From: Canna indica
Taxonomy: Eukaryota > Streptophyta > Magnoliopsida > Zingiberales > Cannaceae
Direction: 5' to 3'
Assembly (NCBI GenBank): GCA_034359265.1
Contig: CP136890.1
Location: forward strand, 64,667,501 to 64,731,500
Length of the DNA stretch: 64,000 bases
The position numbers were made by a program, and so were the translations under genes. Below, piece after piece: positions 10,856 to 25,800 of this stretch; the stretch's first letter is position 1, and each line of letters begins with the position of its first letter. The notes beneath the pieces are model-generated. The model did not search any database. It saw only the letters and a list, made by a program, of their open reading frames with translations, and was not told the origin of the DNA.

Positions 10856-13800
10856 CTGCTCGAAAAAATAAGCCAACTGAAATCAGTATCTTCACCTGGA
10901 GTAGGTAAAATTACTCCAGAAAGAAATATTTGACTAGTTAAAAGTAAATTCAGATAGCTGAGGTGAGAAATGGACAATAAATACATCAAAGGACATGCAT
11001 GATTCTTGATATCTGGTCACATTGACTTGTTAAATAGGTTGATAAAATAGATAAATTCTTTTCTTTAATACATATATTCTTTGTATAATGTGTAGACTGG
11101 AGCCCTTTCCTAATCAAACTTGACAGCCAATCAAACTTAACATTGTATTGCATCAGGATCGAGTATTTAAATCGTGCCAAATTCATGCCTAAAAAACATA
11201 TACATTATTTAAGTCAACGCACATGTTGGACTTATCTACTTCATCTGCCAACACATGAGAATGTTCATTGGGGCCTTTTCTTAGGGCTTAAGCTTTTAAA
11301 CAATTGTTTGAACAATCAAACTTTACATCATAGTGAGTTTGGCCTTTGCTAACATTTTTTAGGTGAATCCACGGAAGAATATAATTAGTCCAGGCATACC
11401 CTGTGTTTAGCATAAACCTTTAGGTCATAAATAACTCTTACAACTTTAAACTCTTGGATACTCCCATCACTAGATGAAATCAAACTATGCAAGATAGTAG
11501 TGGTGGAGATACCAATTATGTCCGTTAATCTAGGAATAGTTGTATGCTTCGTGTTTTTATGCTTGAAGTCTTACAGAATGCTTACAAAATGGAAATTTGT
11601 ATCCTCTTCATATCCAGAGAGTAGGTTATCCTTTTATTTATAACTTACATTACCTATTTGAAACAAGATTTCTCAAAACTTCAAGAATGAGTACATCAAT
11701 TCAGTTGTTGAGATTTGTGGTTCAAGTAAACAGACAATGAGCTGAGCCTATTAGTTGATATAACATTCTATATTTGAATATTTACCCACATGATATACTA
11801 GAAAGATGTGATACTGGGTCAGTTGGTCCCTTACTCTCTTGACAAGATTTAGCTATTAGCAGTTAACACAACAGAAGATACAGGAAAACAATGTAATTAC
11901 TGCATACGTATTCTCTCGAGAGATGCCATTAGACTATTAGATCATCACCACTCTTTGTCTGCATGCAACTATGCAAGCCATGTTTTCATTTTGTTTCATT
12001 TTTATAGATCATCACCCTCAATGTGTAAGGATAAACAGAAGATAAACACAGTCAAGTCTAAGAAGTTTCTTTTTCACAATAAAACATTAGTCTCATTCAA
12101 GTCACCCTCTGTTCCAATGGAACAAATTACCCAAGGAGGCATCTCTACATGTAGGAGATGACCTGTTGAACATAATAAAAGCCTGGGCATGACCTGCTCA
12201 GAACAATGGTAGCAGGATTTTGATAGAATGAAGAAGCAGGATATCCAAACTACTTACCAGAAAGGTCAACTAGAGAATCCATATGAAATGCTAAATTTCT
12301 AAGTTTCACTAACTTTAGTTATTTATCTCTTCAAAATTCAATATGGGTTTCCCTTTGACATAATTTTCCATAAAAGTACACTGATGGACTATATAAAGAT
12401 TTAAAGTCACATCCATATATGTCGTGGTCTGGTATCTATTTTGAGCCATATTAGTATTTTTGTTCACTATAATCCCATTTGTGATTCCATCTAAAAGTAG
12501 CTAATGAACTATCATGATATATGTTATGACCTGAAAAGAAAAAAAAAAGAAAAGAAGAGAGGATTGAATTGTGAATACATCTTCTTGAGGGATCTTTTTG
12601 CAAAGTGTCTAATGATATTTATTTAGCCCTAATCTCTCCTTTAATGGTGGGCTCTCGATCACTGTAGCAGTTGAGGAGGCAGGCGATCGGAGTGGCGTGC
12701 GGTGGCGGTGAAGACTCCGGTAAAGATTGGAGTTTGGAGGAGTTTATAGGTAGGATTTTTTTCTCTTGTTGTTTTCCGTTGTCGTTGTCGTTTTTCCCGA
12801 TTCTGCATTCATCGGCGGTAGCGGAGGGGTTGGAGGAGGTAAAATCGGTGGGATGTCGAATGAGGGGGAAGAGGGAGGAGACGGAGGTGGGCCGGAGGGG
12901 GGGTGCGGCGGTTGCTGCAGCCGCTGCTGCTGTTGGGGAGGTTGCCGTGGCCTCCCAGCCATCATCCGGTGTTTCGCCGGCGCCGGGGTCCGCGGAAGAG
13001 GCCGGCGAGACCGGCGGGGTGGTCGCCGGTGGCCGGGAGGGCTGACCGCCGTGGGTTCGAGCGGAGTAGGGGGCGGTGTCGGGAGCAGGAGACGAGTGAG
13101 GGAGGAGAGGTTTTATTTATTTTAATAAATAGATTAATTAAGAAAAGAGCTGTATTGTATGAAATGAGGGTAAGTTGTGAAATATTAGGGTATTTTTAGA
13201 TTTGATTGTAGGATCGTCAGATCGAGTTGAGGTGAATACCAAAGTTGTAGGTTTTTGCGTTCTAAACGCGATGGTGGTGTCGGATTTCTGATCAGAGGTC
13301 GTCTGGTAGGTCTTTTCTATTTTTCAGTATTATTTAATAGTTTAATATGATTAATTCAGTTTGGAAAATAATTAAATAATGTGGAATAGTTATATTCTAT
13401 GTTGGGTGGTGATTTAGAGTATAGATTGTTGTGTTGGGTGGGAGTTGACTCCTGTTGTAGCTGATGAATGTTGAATGAGTAAATTGACAGTTTTACCCTT
13501 TGCCTCTAATTGCTTGAATTGCTTCTAAATTCCGTTGACCTCCCGTTGGATGTTGTTGGCCCATATACATGTTGATATCATATTATGTTGCATGAATTGC
13601 ATCTATAGTGGTTATGATGATTGGAAGTATGTGTAGGTGCTAAGGAGTTGCATAATGCTAGATTCAGATTGTTGGTTGGTCGCATTATTGATGTAGTTGT
13701 TGTCATATGCATTATATTTGTTGACATCAAGCTGATAGCATTTTATGCATGTTGCTTTTATAGTTGTGAGAGTTATATTGGCATGTTCTGTATTATGACC

Positions 13801-16800
13801 TGTTGTGGGCGCAAGCCCGGACACTGTTGATTTATTGCCCAAGGTGTATGGGTGGTGACACCGGTGATCACGAAATCTTCACATGAGGTGCGGCGTCGCG
13901 CTATTAGACGTTGGCGGGCTCGTGTGCGGCGTCGAGGTGTTAGACGTCGGCGGGCTATCTTTTAGATAGTCGCATCTCTAGCTGGAGCGGGCTTGAGGTG
14001 CCACTCTCGAGGTGCGAGAGTGCGGGGGAAACCCAATTGTCCACTACGCTCTTGATTGGGTGATTATCATGCATGTACGCATTGTTAGTAGAATATGTAT
14101 GATTTGATGTTGTGCTAGTTGACATGAGTATATGATGATAGTTATGAGGTGTATGCATGATTATACATGAATATAGTGATTATTAGATGCATAAGTGTTT
14201 ATCTAAGGATGACATTGCATTGGTTGGTACGAGCATATAATGTTGGTAGTGGTACACACATAGTTGAATATCATGTCATCATGGCATCATGGATGGTCAT
14301 CTTTACCTCTTGACATATTGATTCTTCTACTCAGCTTTCCGCTGATGTTTGTTGTTTTTGCTTCAGATCTGCAGGTTCGAGTGGTAGCTGAGAAGGTCTA
14401 GTTAGATAGAGTAGATAGGCAGACTTTGACATTGATTTCCGTAGAGATGTATAAAGTTTCTTGAATAACATTTTATTATTGTAATAGATATTATTCTAAT
14501 GCAAGTGGTTGAGGTTTATGTTGCAAGTTGTTATGAAGATTTTGGTGTGTTAGTTGATAGTTGGTTGCGCTTCTCCTAGGCGGTGTTCCTTATTTAGGGA
14601 TGAACCTAGGCGGGACGTAACAATATATCCTTGATTCCTTATTCAAATGTCAGTGCTCCTAGAACCATCAAATGACATACCATGTTACTAATTCACCTTA
14701 ACCACACCTGTCAGAAAGAACATAAAAAGACAGGCAGTCTTTTTACCTTATTATTAACACGTGGAGAGTTTGATGAATGCCATGTGACATTGTAAATTGT
14801 CTGACAGTGGACGAAGCAGGAATTCATATACATGCCTCCATCGCTCCTCTGCTTAAACTCACTCAAGGACTTAAGCAAGTCAGACCTGAATCCTGTTTGA
14901 ATTGCTCCCATGTAGTTCAGTCATGCAATAAGCTAACATCGCTTAAATTCAGATAAAGAAAAAGGATAGAAGAATATTATGAAACATTGTTCTAAACAGT
15001 GACCTTGTAGGATTTCCATCTGTTTGGAATCACAATTTTGAATGCTCAGCTTGCATTTAAGCCATGATTGTTGGGGATCTGATACAGCTGGTGCCAAAAT
15101 GTTTTGTATCTGAAATTTTGATAAAAAATAATGCGAGTAGACATTTAAGTAATATTTCATCTTCATGGAGAAAAAAGATGTGGATACCTGCCAAGAATCA
15201 TATGCCGCATTGAGAATGAAAAATGGGGTCTTTATACTCTTAATAATCTCTTCTGCAAAGAAACACTGGAGTACAAGCACATAGTAGAACAGAAAATGTT
15301 CAGAGGCATGAAATACAAGCGAACTAAATTATTAGGCAATACATAATGGTAATCTACCAACTAGTGATATGGTTGATAATCACAATCACCTGCCTGAGAT
15401 GGTTTCATCCTTGAGATACAATCTGGAAATCTTTTTCCTACTTCCTGGTAGAAAGAGAGAAAATGTCAGTAACTCAAAAACTTATTTCTCTTTTAGGAAA
15501 AAAACAGATGAAGTTGGCTATTGTATAAATGTTTAAATGAACAAATTGAAAGAACAAACCTGAAGCTGGACCACCTTGTCATAGAATGATTCAATGAACC
15601 TTTTTCCAGATATATCCTTCCTGTATTATAATTTTAAAAAGAATAAATAAAATTATTGCAAGCAACAATCTTCCTCTCAAATAGGGGCCTAAGAGGGGCT
15701 TGGAATTCATGAACAACTGAAGGCCAGCTCATTTAATCACCAGGAAGGTGAAAACTTCTATACACAAGTAGTTATAGAAGATTCAGTTCACTTCCTTAGT
15801 GATCTCTAAAACGATCATCTCTACTAGTGTCCAGCATATCTTAGCCTATGGAGAGTAAGTTCTTTCCTCAAGGTTGCAGATAATAATTATGCTGATGCTA
15901 TAGACCTCCATTGTTTCTTTTATAAATCTACTTAGCAGCAAAATCTAAAGTAGGGCAAACTTGCTAGACCAATCCAACTCACTATACCTGACTATACTTA
16001 TGTACTTGATTTTAATTGGTTGGGCAAGCAAGCAAGGCAGGTCTGAATTACAAAACAACTGATGGATCAATCCACTGGCAGGATAGTAATTACAAGTTTA
16101 CAACTTTCCCTTCCCATACAACCAAATAATTATCGTAACATGTCTTGGAAAATAGAACAAGTAGTCCAAATACCAAGCCCAACCCACCAAATTTACCATC
16201 TTACCTGCATTACACAATGTATAACTGACCCTATATACAATCTGATCAGTTGTAGGATTGAATAGGTAAGATTAACAACAATGATTTTGAAACTATCTAG
16301 TCAGAACAATATAAAACAACAGAGAAGGGATTTGAACTGATATATGTAGTGTACAACTCTATCATGAACCAAGTGAGCTGACCCAGTTGTTTTTTCCTTC
16401 ATGTAATTCATTGGGCACTAAAATCAATTCTGCTATAAGAAGTTATTCACAAGTCACAACAAAAGGAACATATATTTTCCCATGTTATGGTTTTCTAGAG
16501 ATCAATGCTTAACAATTATGGTTAATTCAGATTCAAGTGTCAAATGTGAAATATATATCAATTAAATAAAAACAAATTCCAAGTGCCATGTAACAAATGT
16601 TGAGTGGACTCATGGATTATGTTTTTTTACTAAAGAGATGGTGATTCTTAATCACATCAAGTGTTTGATTTAGTTCTTATTGGACTAATTACAAATGGCA
16701 TAAGCGAAAATGTGAAATTGTAAGGAGACTTTAATCCATGAGAATACTCTGAGTCAGTTCCCATATAAAGAGTCTGCTCCATGAGTTCAATGATTAACTA

Positions 16801-19800
16801 GGTCTTTATCTGCGTTTAATGTATAGTTTTAGAGGCAAACAAAGAGTCCCTTAAGGGATATTCGACAATTAATATCACCTTAACTTGGACACTAAATAAC
16901 TTCAAAAAATATAGATGGTTCAGATAATGTTTCTTGATAAAGAATAAAATGATGCCACATTTCCTTTCTTTGATTCTGTGATAAAAACCTTAGCTGGGAA
17001 AGATCCTGTTATAATTGTATATGGGATGGATTCCCATTAAAAGGTATGTTGTATTCAAGTTCATTGTTGAGTTTAAAGAAAAAAATGCAAGTAGAAGGTC
17101 CTGCCTTTTCTATCATCTGTGCTTTATGTTCTCTTTCACAGTTAATTCTCCACAATCTCTGTTTGTGTATATTTTTTCTTCTTGTTTTTGCCGCTAGGAT
17201 TTCTCAAGAAAAATGATTAAGCTCAGTGGAAACATTAGAGTGACTTCAGAAAATGTTTGATAGAAGTAAATTCATGAAGTGCAGCTACAACAGTCGCATT
17301 ATTCATCTTTTGATGCACTTAATTCTAAGTGATCGAACGGTTTAATAAAACTAAAAAAAGGCACTTTTCTAAATATAAGATTATAAATTACAAGTAATTG
17401 TCTAGAAGATTCTCAAACTGTAGTAAATCAATGCTCACATAAAACTTTAAGGAAAGGAATGTCAAGAACAAGATTGATGGATTGGTGTTGTATCAAAGAT
17501 TGACAAAACATACCCATTGAGAAAAAATCCGGCATCTGCAAAACATTTAACAGCTGTCTCCTCAGGTAGAAGAGCACGAAAATCATCACAATGTATGAAA
17601 GTGGCAAGACCACCAGCAGAACATCCTGTGAGAAGGGCCTGCATAGAAGCAAAAAAGGATATCTTAGCAATATGATTCAAGCTCTGTAACTTTGTAAGTA
17701 CACAAAAGATAGAAAAGGAGGGTGGTCCTGCACAAGGCTCTCTCCAATATGGTTTGAATCAAAGTGAGCAAATCGAAAGCATTACATGGTGTTAAAGCCT
17801 TAAAGGGTCAATATACACATAAACCAGAAATAAAAAATAAAAAATATTGAGAACATCTATCTGAGTTTCTATTAAAAAATAATGATGTAAGGTGAAACCT
17901 CTAATACAACTATTTTTTCCTAACTAACAAATACAAAGTTAATAAAAAACTAACTAAACCTGTTTAGCATTTGCAAGTCCTTTCTGTAAGAGTTCAGCCA
18001 TAATTGCTTCCCAAATACGTTGGCCTCTAAAGTAAAGTATTGTTCCATTCTGTAGACATTCAAACAAAATATAACAATTGTCATTATCCAAAAAGTTTCC
18101 AACTATTTGAGAAAGCCTTAACTACGAGAGGAGTATGCATAATAATCGTCATCATATGTACCTGATCTTCACTTTCTACATCCCCTGAAAATGATGCACC
18201 ATCACAGTAGCGTACTTTAACTTTGTTCCAGTTATAGAAGTCTGAAACAGAAAGCAAATGAAGAATTTAGAAGTCATCATTAACTTCACTATTGCATTGA
18301 TAACCAAGAACGTAATTAATGTGTAAGGGTGTAACACCTTTGCATGGCATGATCTCCAAGTTTCACTCTCTCTTTCTTTTTGCTTTACATGTGTCCTTAT
18401 GTGGAAAGTGCTAAACATAATAAAATACAGAACTGAAGTTTTTAAGATAAGTGTTCAACTTACCTGGTATGGAAGAATGAGATCATCTAATCAAATTTAA
18501 TAGAAAGAATGATTTATTCTTTTGCAATAACTCTAATGTACACTAGTAATATGTTGTGTAATGAGTTCTCCAATGTTCTCATGGATGCAGCACTGAACCG
18601 AAGGAGGAGAGCAGAGAGAGGGTTAAGAGATTGAGAGAAAATTCAAAGATTGTATTCCAAATAGATCAATCTACAATATACCAAGGGCTACAAATATATA
18701 GGCTAGAATTCCTAACCATGGTAGGATTAGTAATCAAAATAAAAGAAAACGTAAAACGAAAATAAGTGGATATCTAATTAAACTATAATTGTGGCCTGCA
18801 ACATGGAAACTAAAGTGAGAAGTGATTGGAGGAATTTCCTAATTTTGAGGTGTTGGTTTAATATTTGTATTACTCACTTAGTCATATTTGGAATGATAAA
18901 TTGAAGGTTAGTTCTGATGTTAAGATATGCATACCTTCCCTTCCTTCCCTAGCACATGTGACAGAGGAACCTAGCTAGTAAGAATTATATTGTCCCCATC
19001 AGGTAAATTTTTTTACTCATGTAGGAAATTAGAAATATAACAATTTGATGTATAAAATAATATGATAACAAGAGGCAAACAAAGATTAGAGAGACAAGGA
19101 GAAGAAGGAATCCCAAGATGTAAACAAGCCAAACAAGTGGGGTTTGAGGGCTTTGGAGGGCTCACAAGAGGTTTGAGAGATTGAAGAGGTTAGAAAGGTT
19201 TGGATGAAAATGAGAATTGAGATGAGCGTAGATACCTTCATAAGGGGTTTGAGGCGTTCTTATAGGCCTCAAACCCCCCAAAAATTGGCTCCATGGAGAA
19301 TGGTAAAAGAAATTATGTACCAGGTGATTTAGGTTTTGTGCTGGACCGAACCAGTCCGGTATTAGAAGACCCAACGATAGGCTCTACAGATGAACAAAAC
19401 AGAGCCTATGAAGATTTGGAGCGGCTATCTTGTGCCAATGTCAGAGATCTATTCGACTATCTCAACGACTACAAGGTCCTAGCTGCAAAAACCGGAAGGA
19501 TGTACGTCTCCACAGATCTCTCCGAGAAAATCTTTCGGAAAATGCCTCCCCTTATTGGAAAGGAAATTGAGGCAGCCTTTAAACAGAGACACCCTGGAAA
19601 TTCAGTAGGAGTCATACCGCGCATCCACTTTACCTATCAGTATATTGAGGAGCAATGCAAGCGCGCAGCATTTCAACGCAGTTTGAAAGACCTTTCTATC
19701 TGCCAGAAAGTCCCACTCCCTGGCTATTACAGGAAGGAAAAGAGATTTGGTCTGAGGAAGGCCAAGAATTATAAAGGTAAACCTCATGACACCCACATCA

Positions 19801-22800
19801 GGATTTTCAAAAAGAAACACTCTGATCGCACCAAGAAGTGCAAATGTTTCATCTGTGGTGAAGAAGGCCACTATGCAAGAGAGTGTAAGAGAAAGCAAGG
19901 GAATATAGCCCGAGCGGCTATTATTGAAAATTAGATCTACCAGAAGACTGGGATGTTCTCTCAGTAGACCTCAACGAGCCAGATAGCGATGCGATCTGCT
20001 CATTTTCAGAAGGCGAAACTGTCATCTCTTCCATGAGTAAACTTATGGCTTCATCATTATCCTCGTTAATTTCCTGGGTCTCATCGTCCCAAGCAATTAG
20101 GGCTTTAGCTGTTTCTTCCTGTATTAAGAAGTTACTTAGAGAGTCAATGGTCATACCAAGTGCTTGCCGTACGTCTACTGGTGCTTCCTTTGTTTCTTCA
20201 ATTGCTTGCTCCATAGTTCTCAGGTGTTTGACTATTACCTCAGGGATTTCTTCAAGTAGTACAAGTCTGGTTGTAAGTCGAGATAAAGCATCGGCTAAGA
20301 TGTTGAGTTTGCCTTCTATATGCTCGAAGTGGACTTGTATACCTGTGCCAGTAATAAAGTCTACGAAGTTTAGCCACCTGACTCTGGAAGGCTTATTTTG
20401 GTTGGATTTGTTATGAAAGCTGATGATTGCCTGGCAATCTGTTCTTAGCGTCATTTCCTTCTTATCCAAATAATGTATCTTCAGGGCATTCATTGTTTCC
20501 ATGCAAGCGTGGATCTCAGCGTCAATTGTGGATTTAACCACAGGGAACTTACCGCTGGCGTAAGCACAAATCTTCTCTGATTGTCTTTTGTCATGCTTGC
20601 GAGCCTTCCACTTACAGATGCCACCCCATCCTTCCATGCAACCGTCCGTTTCAAGGATGATATATGCGTCAGGGGGTGGTAGTTCCAGATCTGGTAAATT
20701 TTGTACCAAAGTTTTTACTTTCATGATTAACTCTCGGTCTGAAGGTTTGAGCCTTTTATCTCCATGGGGTCCCGTTTTAGAGTATAGGGGCCCCAGCAAA
20801 GTTCCCATATTCGGGATGTAGCTGCGTGCGTAGTTGAGTACGCCAAGCCAGGCTCTTAGTCCGGCCTTCGTCTTCAGTTCCTCTTCATCAAATGTTGCGA
20901 TCTTCTTGATGATGTGCGGCTGCAGCCGAATTTTGTTCCTCCCAATTATGGCTCCGAGGAATTCAATTTCTTCTGTTGCAACTTTCATTTTTGTGGGTGA
21001 AAGGACTAAACCCCACTTCTCACATATCTGTAGCATCTTTCTCAGGTGTGTAGCGTGTTCTTCTTCAGTTTCCGAAAAGACTAGGATGTCATCTATGTAA
21101 ACAGCAATAAAGTCTTCGGTGCCTTCGAAACATTTATCCATCTTTCGTTGAAAAACTGAAGGAGCATTTTTCAGGCCAAAAGGCATGACTAGCCATTCAT
21201 AGAGCCCTCCTGGTACTATGAAAGCTGTCCATGGGATAGACTCAGGGTCCATAGCTACCTGATGGAACCCGCTCTTAAGATCAAATTTGGAAAAGATCTT
21301 ACTGTTCCCGATGCGTTTCAGTATTGTATTGATGCCGGGTAGACTGTATTGATCTTTATAGGTGTTATCATTCAAGGTCCGGTAGTTGAACACCATGCGT
21401 TCCTTTCCTTTAACTTCTTTCTTTGTAATGGGGTCTACAGTGGTACCGGAGTTTACTATAATCGCCATGGTTCGATGTCGACTGTTACTTGGTCTAATTA
21501 CTCCCAGTTTGAGCAGACTCTGAATGTGTCGGTCGAATTGCTCCTTCATGGCTGGTGTTACGTGCTTGAGTGGTTTATCCTGGATTGTTAGGTCAGGATT
21601 GATAATATCAAGTTTGCACGTTACCTGATTCTTCTGCCAATGAGCAATGGGGTTGTCACCAATGTACCCCTGATCCTTGAGTCTTTTGAGAAGAGGCTGG
21701 AACCTCTTTTGGAATCGGTCAGATTCTTTTTCTTCGTCGTATACCGTTGTACTTAGTACATCTACGTATTCATCCTCCGCGAGACAAAGCTCATCAATAG
21801 CGGCTGTAGCAGATACTTCAGTATCATTACGAGTCATGATAGTTGTTACCTTCTTGTAGAAAGTTATAGTTTGCTCTTCTATCCTGACTCCGCCTTGCAT
21901 CGCGCGTATGAAGTTACAGCCAATAAGCATTTGGATCCCATCTTTCTTATTCATGGGAAAGGCATATGTGAAGGGTATTTTAAATCGGTTTTCTTCAATC
22001 ATCATAAACCCATTTTTCACCCTTTTGCTTGCCATCTGTTGTGAGTTTACCCCATTGATCAGAATGGGATAGGCGCTGGGCTCCAGTGCTTCTTGCGGGA
22101 TGGAGTCCTGGTCTATGCAACATACCGTTGCGCCTGTGTCTAGGATGGCTTGTACCTTGAATGGTTTGACCTGCGGAATCTCCATAACAAGGACCATGTT
22201 ATATAGCCTGTTGAGTATTCGTTTACCTTTTGGCTGGTCAAGTTTATCCGCAATTGAAATATATTCCTGTGGCAGTTCAGGTTCTGTTACGACTGTAGAG
22301 AGCTTGTGTGCTGATTCGAACTCTTCTAGTGGGTTTTTGAAGTGGACCCCTTGTTGTTGTTTAATAACCTTTTCTTCTTGTTGAACTGGGGCTTTTCCCT
22401 TCCTCCTTCTTTCTTCTTCCAAGCTCAGGAGGTGGAATTCTTCTTCTAGGTCGTCAATGTCTACTTTGTTCTTGAGTGCCTGAAGTTCCTTTACAAGCTC
22501 TGTATTTGTTGCTTTGAGGTGATCATTCTCAGCTAGAAGGTACTTGGTATAGTCTAATAATTCTCGGATTAGACTATCTTTGTCTTGATACATAGGGAAG
22601 TCAGACTTGATGATTGTCAGTTTGCGTCCAAGATTAAATCTGGAGCACATAGGACACACCGTAAGCAGGCAGCTCCTGCAATGTGCTCGCATCTTTGGAT
22701 TTGTGAACTCTTTGCAACAGGTGCACCGTTCACATCCCTTAGTGATTTCAGGAAGATTATCTTCCCATCGGTGAACGCAGTTGTTCATAACTTCTGGCAG

Positions 22801-25800
22801 TGTAATTGTGGTCCTCCAGTTATTTTCAACCGTAGTGGTTGCGTCATCCGTTGTGACCATTAAAGCAATTTCTTCGGTAGGGTTTTCAGGGTCATAGAGC
22901 AGTATGAGGAAAGCTAACTCATAGGGTAATTCTAATAGATCCATGGAAAGAGCTTGTGTCGTACCAGTTTCGCCTTCTGAAAATGAGCAGATCGCATCGC
23001 TATCTGGCTCGTTGAGGTCTACTGAGAGAACATCCCAGTCTTCTGGTAGATCTAAATTTTCAATAATAGCCGCTCGGGCTATATTCCCTTGCTTTCTCTT
23101 ACACTCTCTTGCATAGTGGCCTTCTTCACCACAGATGAAACATTTGCACTTCTTGGTGCGATCAGAGTGTTTCTTTTTGAAAATCCTGATGTGGGTGTCA
23201 TGAGGTTTACCTTTATAATTCTTGGCCTTCCTCAGACCAAATCTCTTTTCCTTCCTGTAATAGCCAGGGAGTGGGACTTTCTGGCAGATAGAAAGGTCTT
23301 TCAAACTGCGTTGAAATGCTGCGCGCTTGCATTGCTCCTCAATATACTGATAGGTAAAGTGGATGCGCGGTATGACTCCTACTGAATTTCCAGGGTGTCT
23401 CTGTTTAAAGGCTGCCTCAATTTCCTTTCCAATAAGGGGAGGCATTTTCCGAAAGATTTTCTCGGAGAGATCTGTGAAGACGTACATCCTTCCAATTTTT
23501 GCAGCTAGGACCTTGTAGTCGTTGAGATAGTCGAATAGATCTCTGACATTGGCACAAGATAGCCGCTCCAAATCTTCATAGGCTCTGTTTTGTTCATCTG
23601 TAGAGCCTGTCGTTGGGTCTTCTAACAAAAACATTCGTCTTACTTGGGATAGGATATTTTGCGGATCATCCGCAATATTGGTGAGCTCATCGTACTTAGC
23701 TGGATAGGCCATGCGCCATTGAATCCAGATCTTCTTTTCAGTTTCACCTAACAGGTTTTCAATAAAGCACATTTTTGCCTTAGTCAGTCCAGGTCCTCTC
23801 ATTTACCAGGTTGAGGGTTACTGATTCCCAACGGGAAATAACATCACTATATAGGCCCAACTGCTCTGGTAAAACTAGAATAGCTCCTGTGTTAGCCTGA
23901 GCCGAAGGCAGGGTGAACCTTTCATTATGTGCCTTCGCATATCCTCCTTTTAATCCTCCAATTCTTGCATGTATGAAGCTTGTATTTCCGGTTTCTTGTG
24001 TGGAAGAAGAAGGGTAATAAGAGCTGCTGGGTGGGTACATGGCTGGTCCCATGATAGGCTCTCTGGGAATTTGTGTGACCGAGGATTCGCCCGTTGTTGT
24101 AAAGGCTGTTTCTGTCTTTTCTTTATTTTCCAGTTCTTCCTTCAGCTTTCGGAAGACTGGATATTCAAGTTCTGTAGCAAAGGCCATTTCACTTGTTGTC
24201 GCTATATTCATCTTACTGAAACGTGCCTCAAAATCGTCCTCGTCCTCCTCTTCATCTTCAGAAAGAGATTCATCAAAAATAGGGACTTGGACCTCCTCCT
24301 CCTCCCCATCCGGCGAGATGAGGTCCCACCGAATCTTCGTGCGTTGGAAGGTGTCAGCGGGGGAAGAATCATCCGAGCTATCCCAGCGAGGCGGTCTGTC
24401 GTAGGGGTCGTCCTCCTGAGTGAGGGTCATCATCGATTGATGGAAGGCCTCTGGGTCTTCCTCTTCATACTCACTGCTCCAATCAAGTTCTTGATCGGAG
24501 TTGTAATCACAATATACCATAGCTGCAAATTCATCTTGCAGCTCTTCTTCCTGTGTCGCCTTGTCGGGCGTAATTGCATAATCTGCAAACTGGATTGCCA
24601 GTGAACCATCCGTTCGAGTACGGATGCTTGATGATTGCGGGTTTCGTGTAACAGTAATAGCTGCGGGTCTTATGACCCACTGTTGTCCTTGAAGGCTCTC
24701 GGTTGATCGAATCTGGCCAGGGATCGCCCGGATACCTCTACTAGCCAAGTGGTCCGCTACATGTTGGATGTTGTAGCGGAAATTGGTATGACTAGAGTTA
24801 GAGAGTCACCCTAAAAGCGAGCGAGATAACAGGAGATTGCTTTCACCTCCTTGCCATCCGGTGTAACCGTGTGTTTGTATTACGAGCTGGATGTGCTCCC
24901 GGAAGTCATGAATACTTATTGTTAAATCCGGAGCTGAATAAGCTAATTGGGTACCAGTCGTGAGATCCACCTCCATGGAACTGATAATAGCTCGATCGTC
25001 CGACCATCTGGTATCTCTTAGAAGAATAAGAGCGTTGACACCTGCACTGCGTCGGTGCAGTGTGTGAAGGCGCACCATAATCATACCTATATGAAGGTGC
25101 TGGAGTCCTTCCTGTACCAAAATAGCATAACTGTGGTCAGTAATAAACGGCAGTTCTAGTTGCGATCCTTCTGTAACTAGGATCCTTTCGTCTGAATAGT
25201 GCTGATATACTCGGTGGTTTCGTTCAGACCAGCCTGCTTGATACAAAGTCTCAGCAGGTACTTGTTGTGCCCGTTGGTACTGTGAAATGGTCAGTTCTGC
25301 ATTTGGGTCGAGCTGGGACTCTAAGCTTTGCCGGAAGCCAGTTCTTCTGTTGTTGCTGGTAGAGACTCGTCGTTGCATCTCATGACGGAGTCTATTGCTG
25401 AGACGATAATTTCTAATTTGATCGTCAATTGTTGGCTGGCGATTGTCGTTACCTGCAATAGATGGTCTTGGTGCCAAGACCTCTGTCCTTGTTGCCGAGT
25501 TATTGGAAGAAGTCATTGTTGATTTCTTGCCTTGTTGCGTTCCTGCTCAAAGATGACCTTGGGGTCTTTGAACACGTATATCTTGCCTGGGGGCTTAGGG
25601 CTTCTTCGTTCTGGAGTTTCCCCAAGTTTAAGCTTCTGCAGGTCTTTAGCTAGGCTGTCAATCGAGTCAGAGATTGACTGGGAACTCGACTTGTCTTTGG
25701 CTACTTTTAAAGCCTTTACTTCTGCTGATAATTCGTCAAGTTGTTCTTTGATCTTGCAAGTGAGCTGAATGAGAGTATTGAGTTGTTTGAAAATGATTTC

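Noticed and set aside
12671..13199. Overlapping Gly/Pro/Ala-rich ORFs on both strands
   Set aside because: They lie in the GC-rich leader of a solo LTR with a perfect ATATA target duplication, overlap in several frames and have no domains.
19293..19934. Independent plus-strand zinc-knuckle gene
   Set aside because: From 19362 on it is an inverted copy of the viral coat region at 22965-23625; only about the first 23 codons are not viral.
24039..24604. Plus-strand ORFs opposite the viral polyprotein
   Set aside because: They are antisense shadows of the viral frame; motifs appear only on the minus strand.
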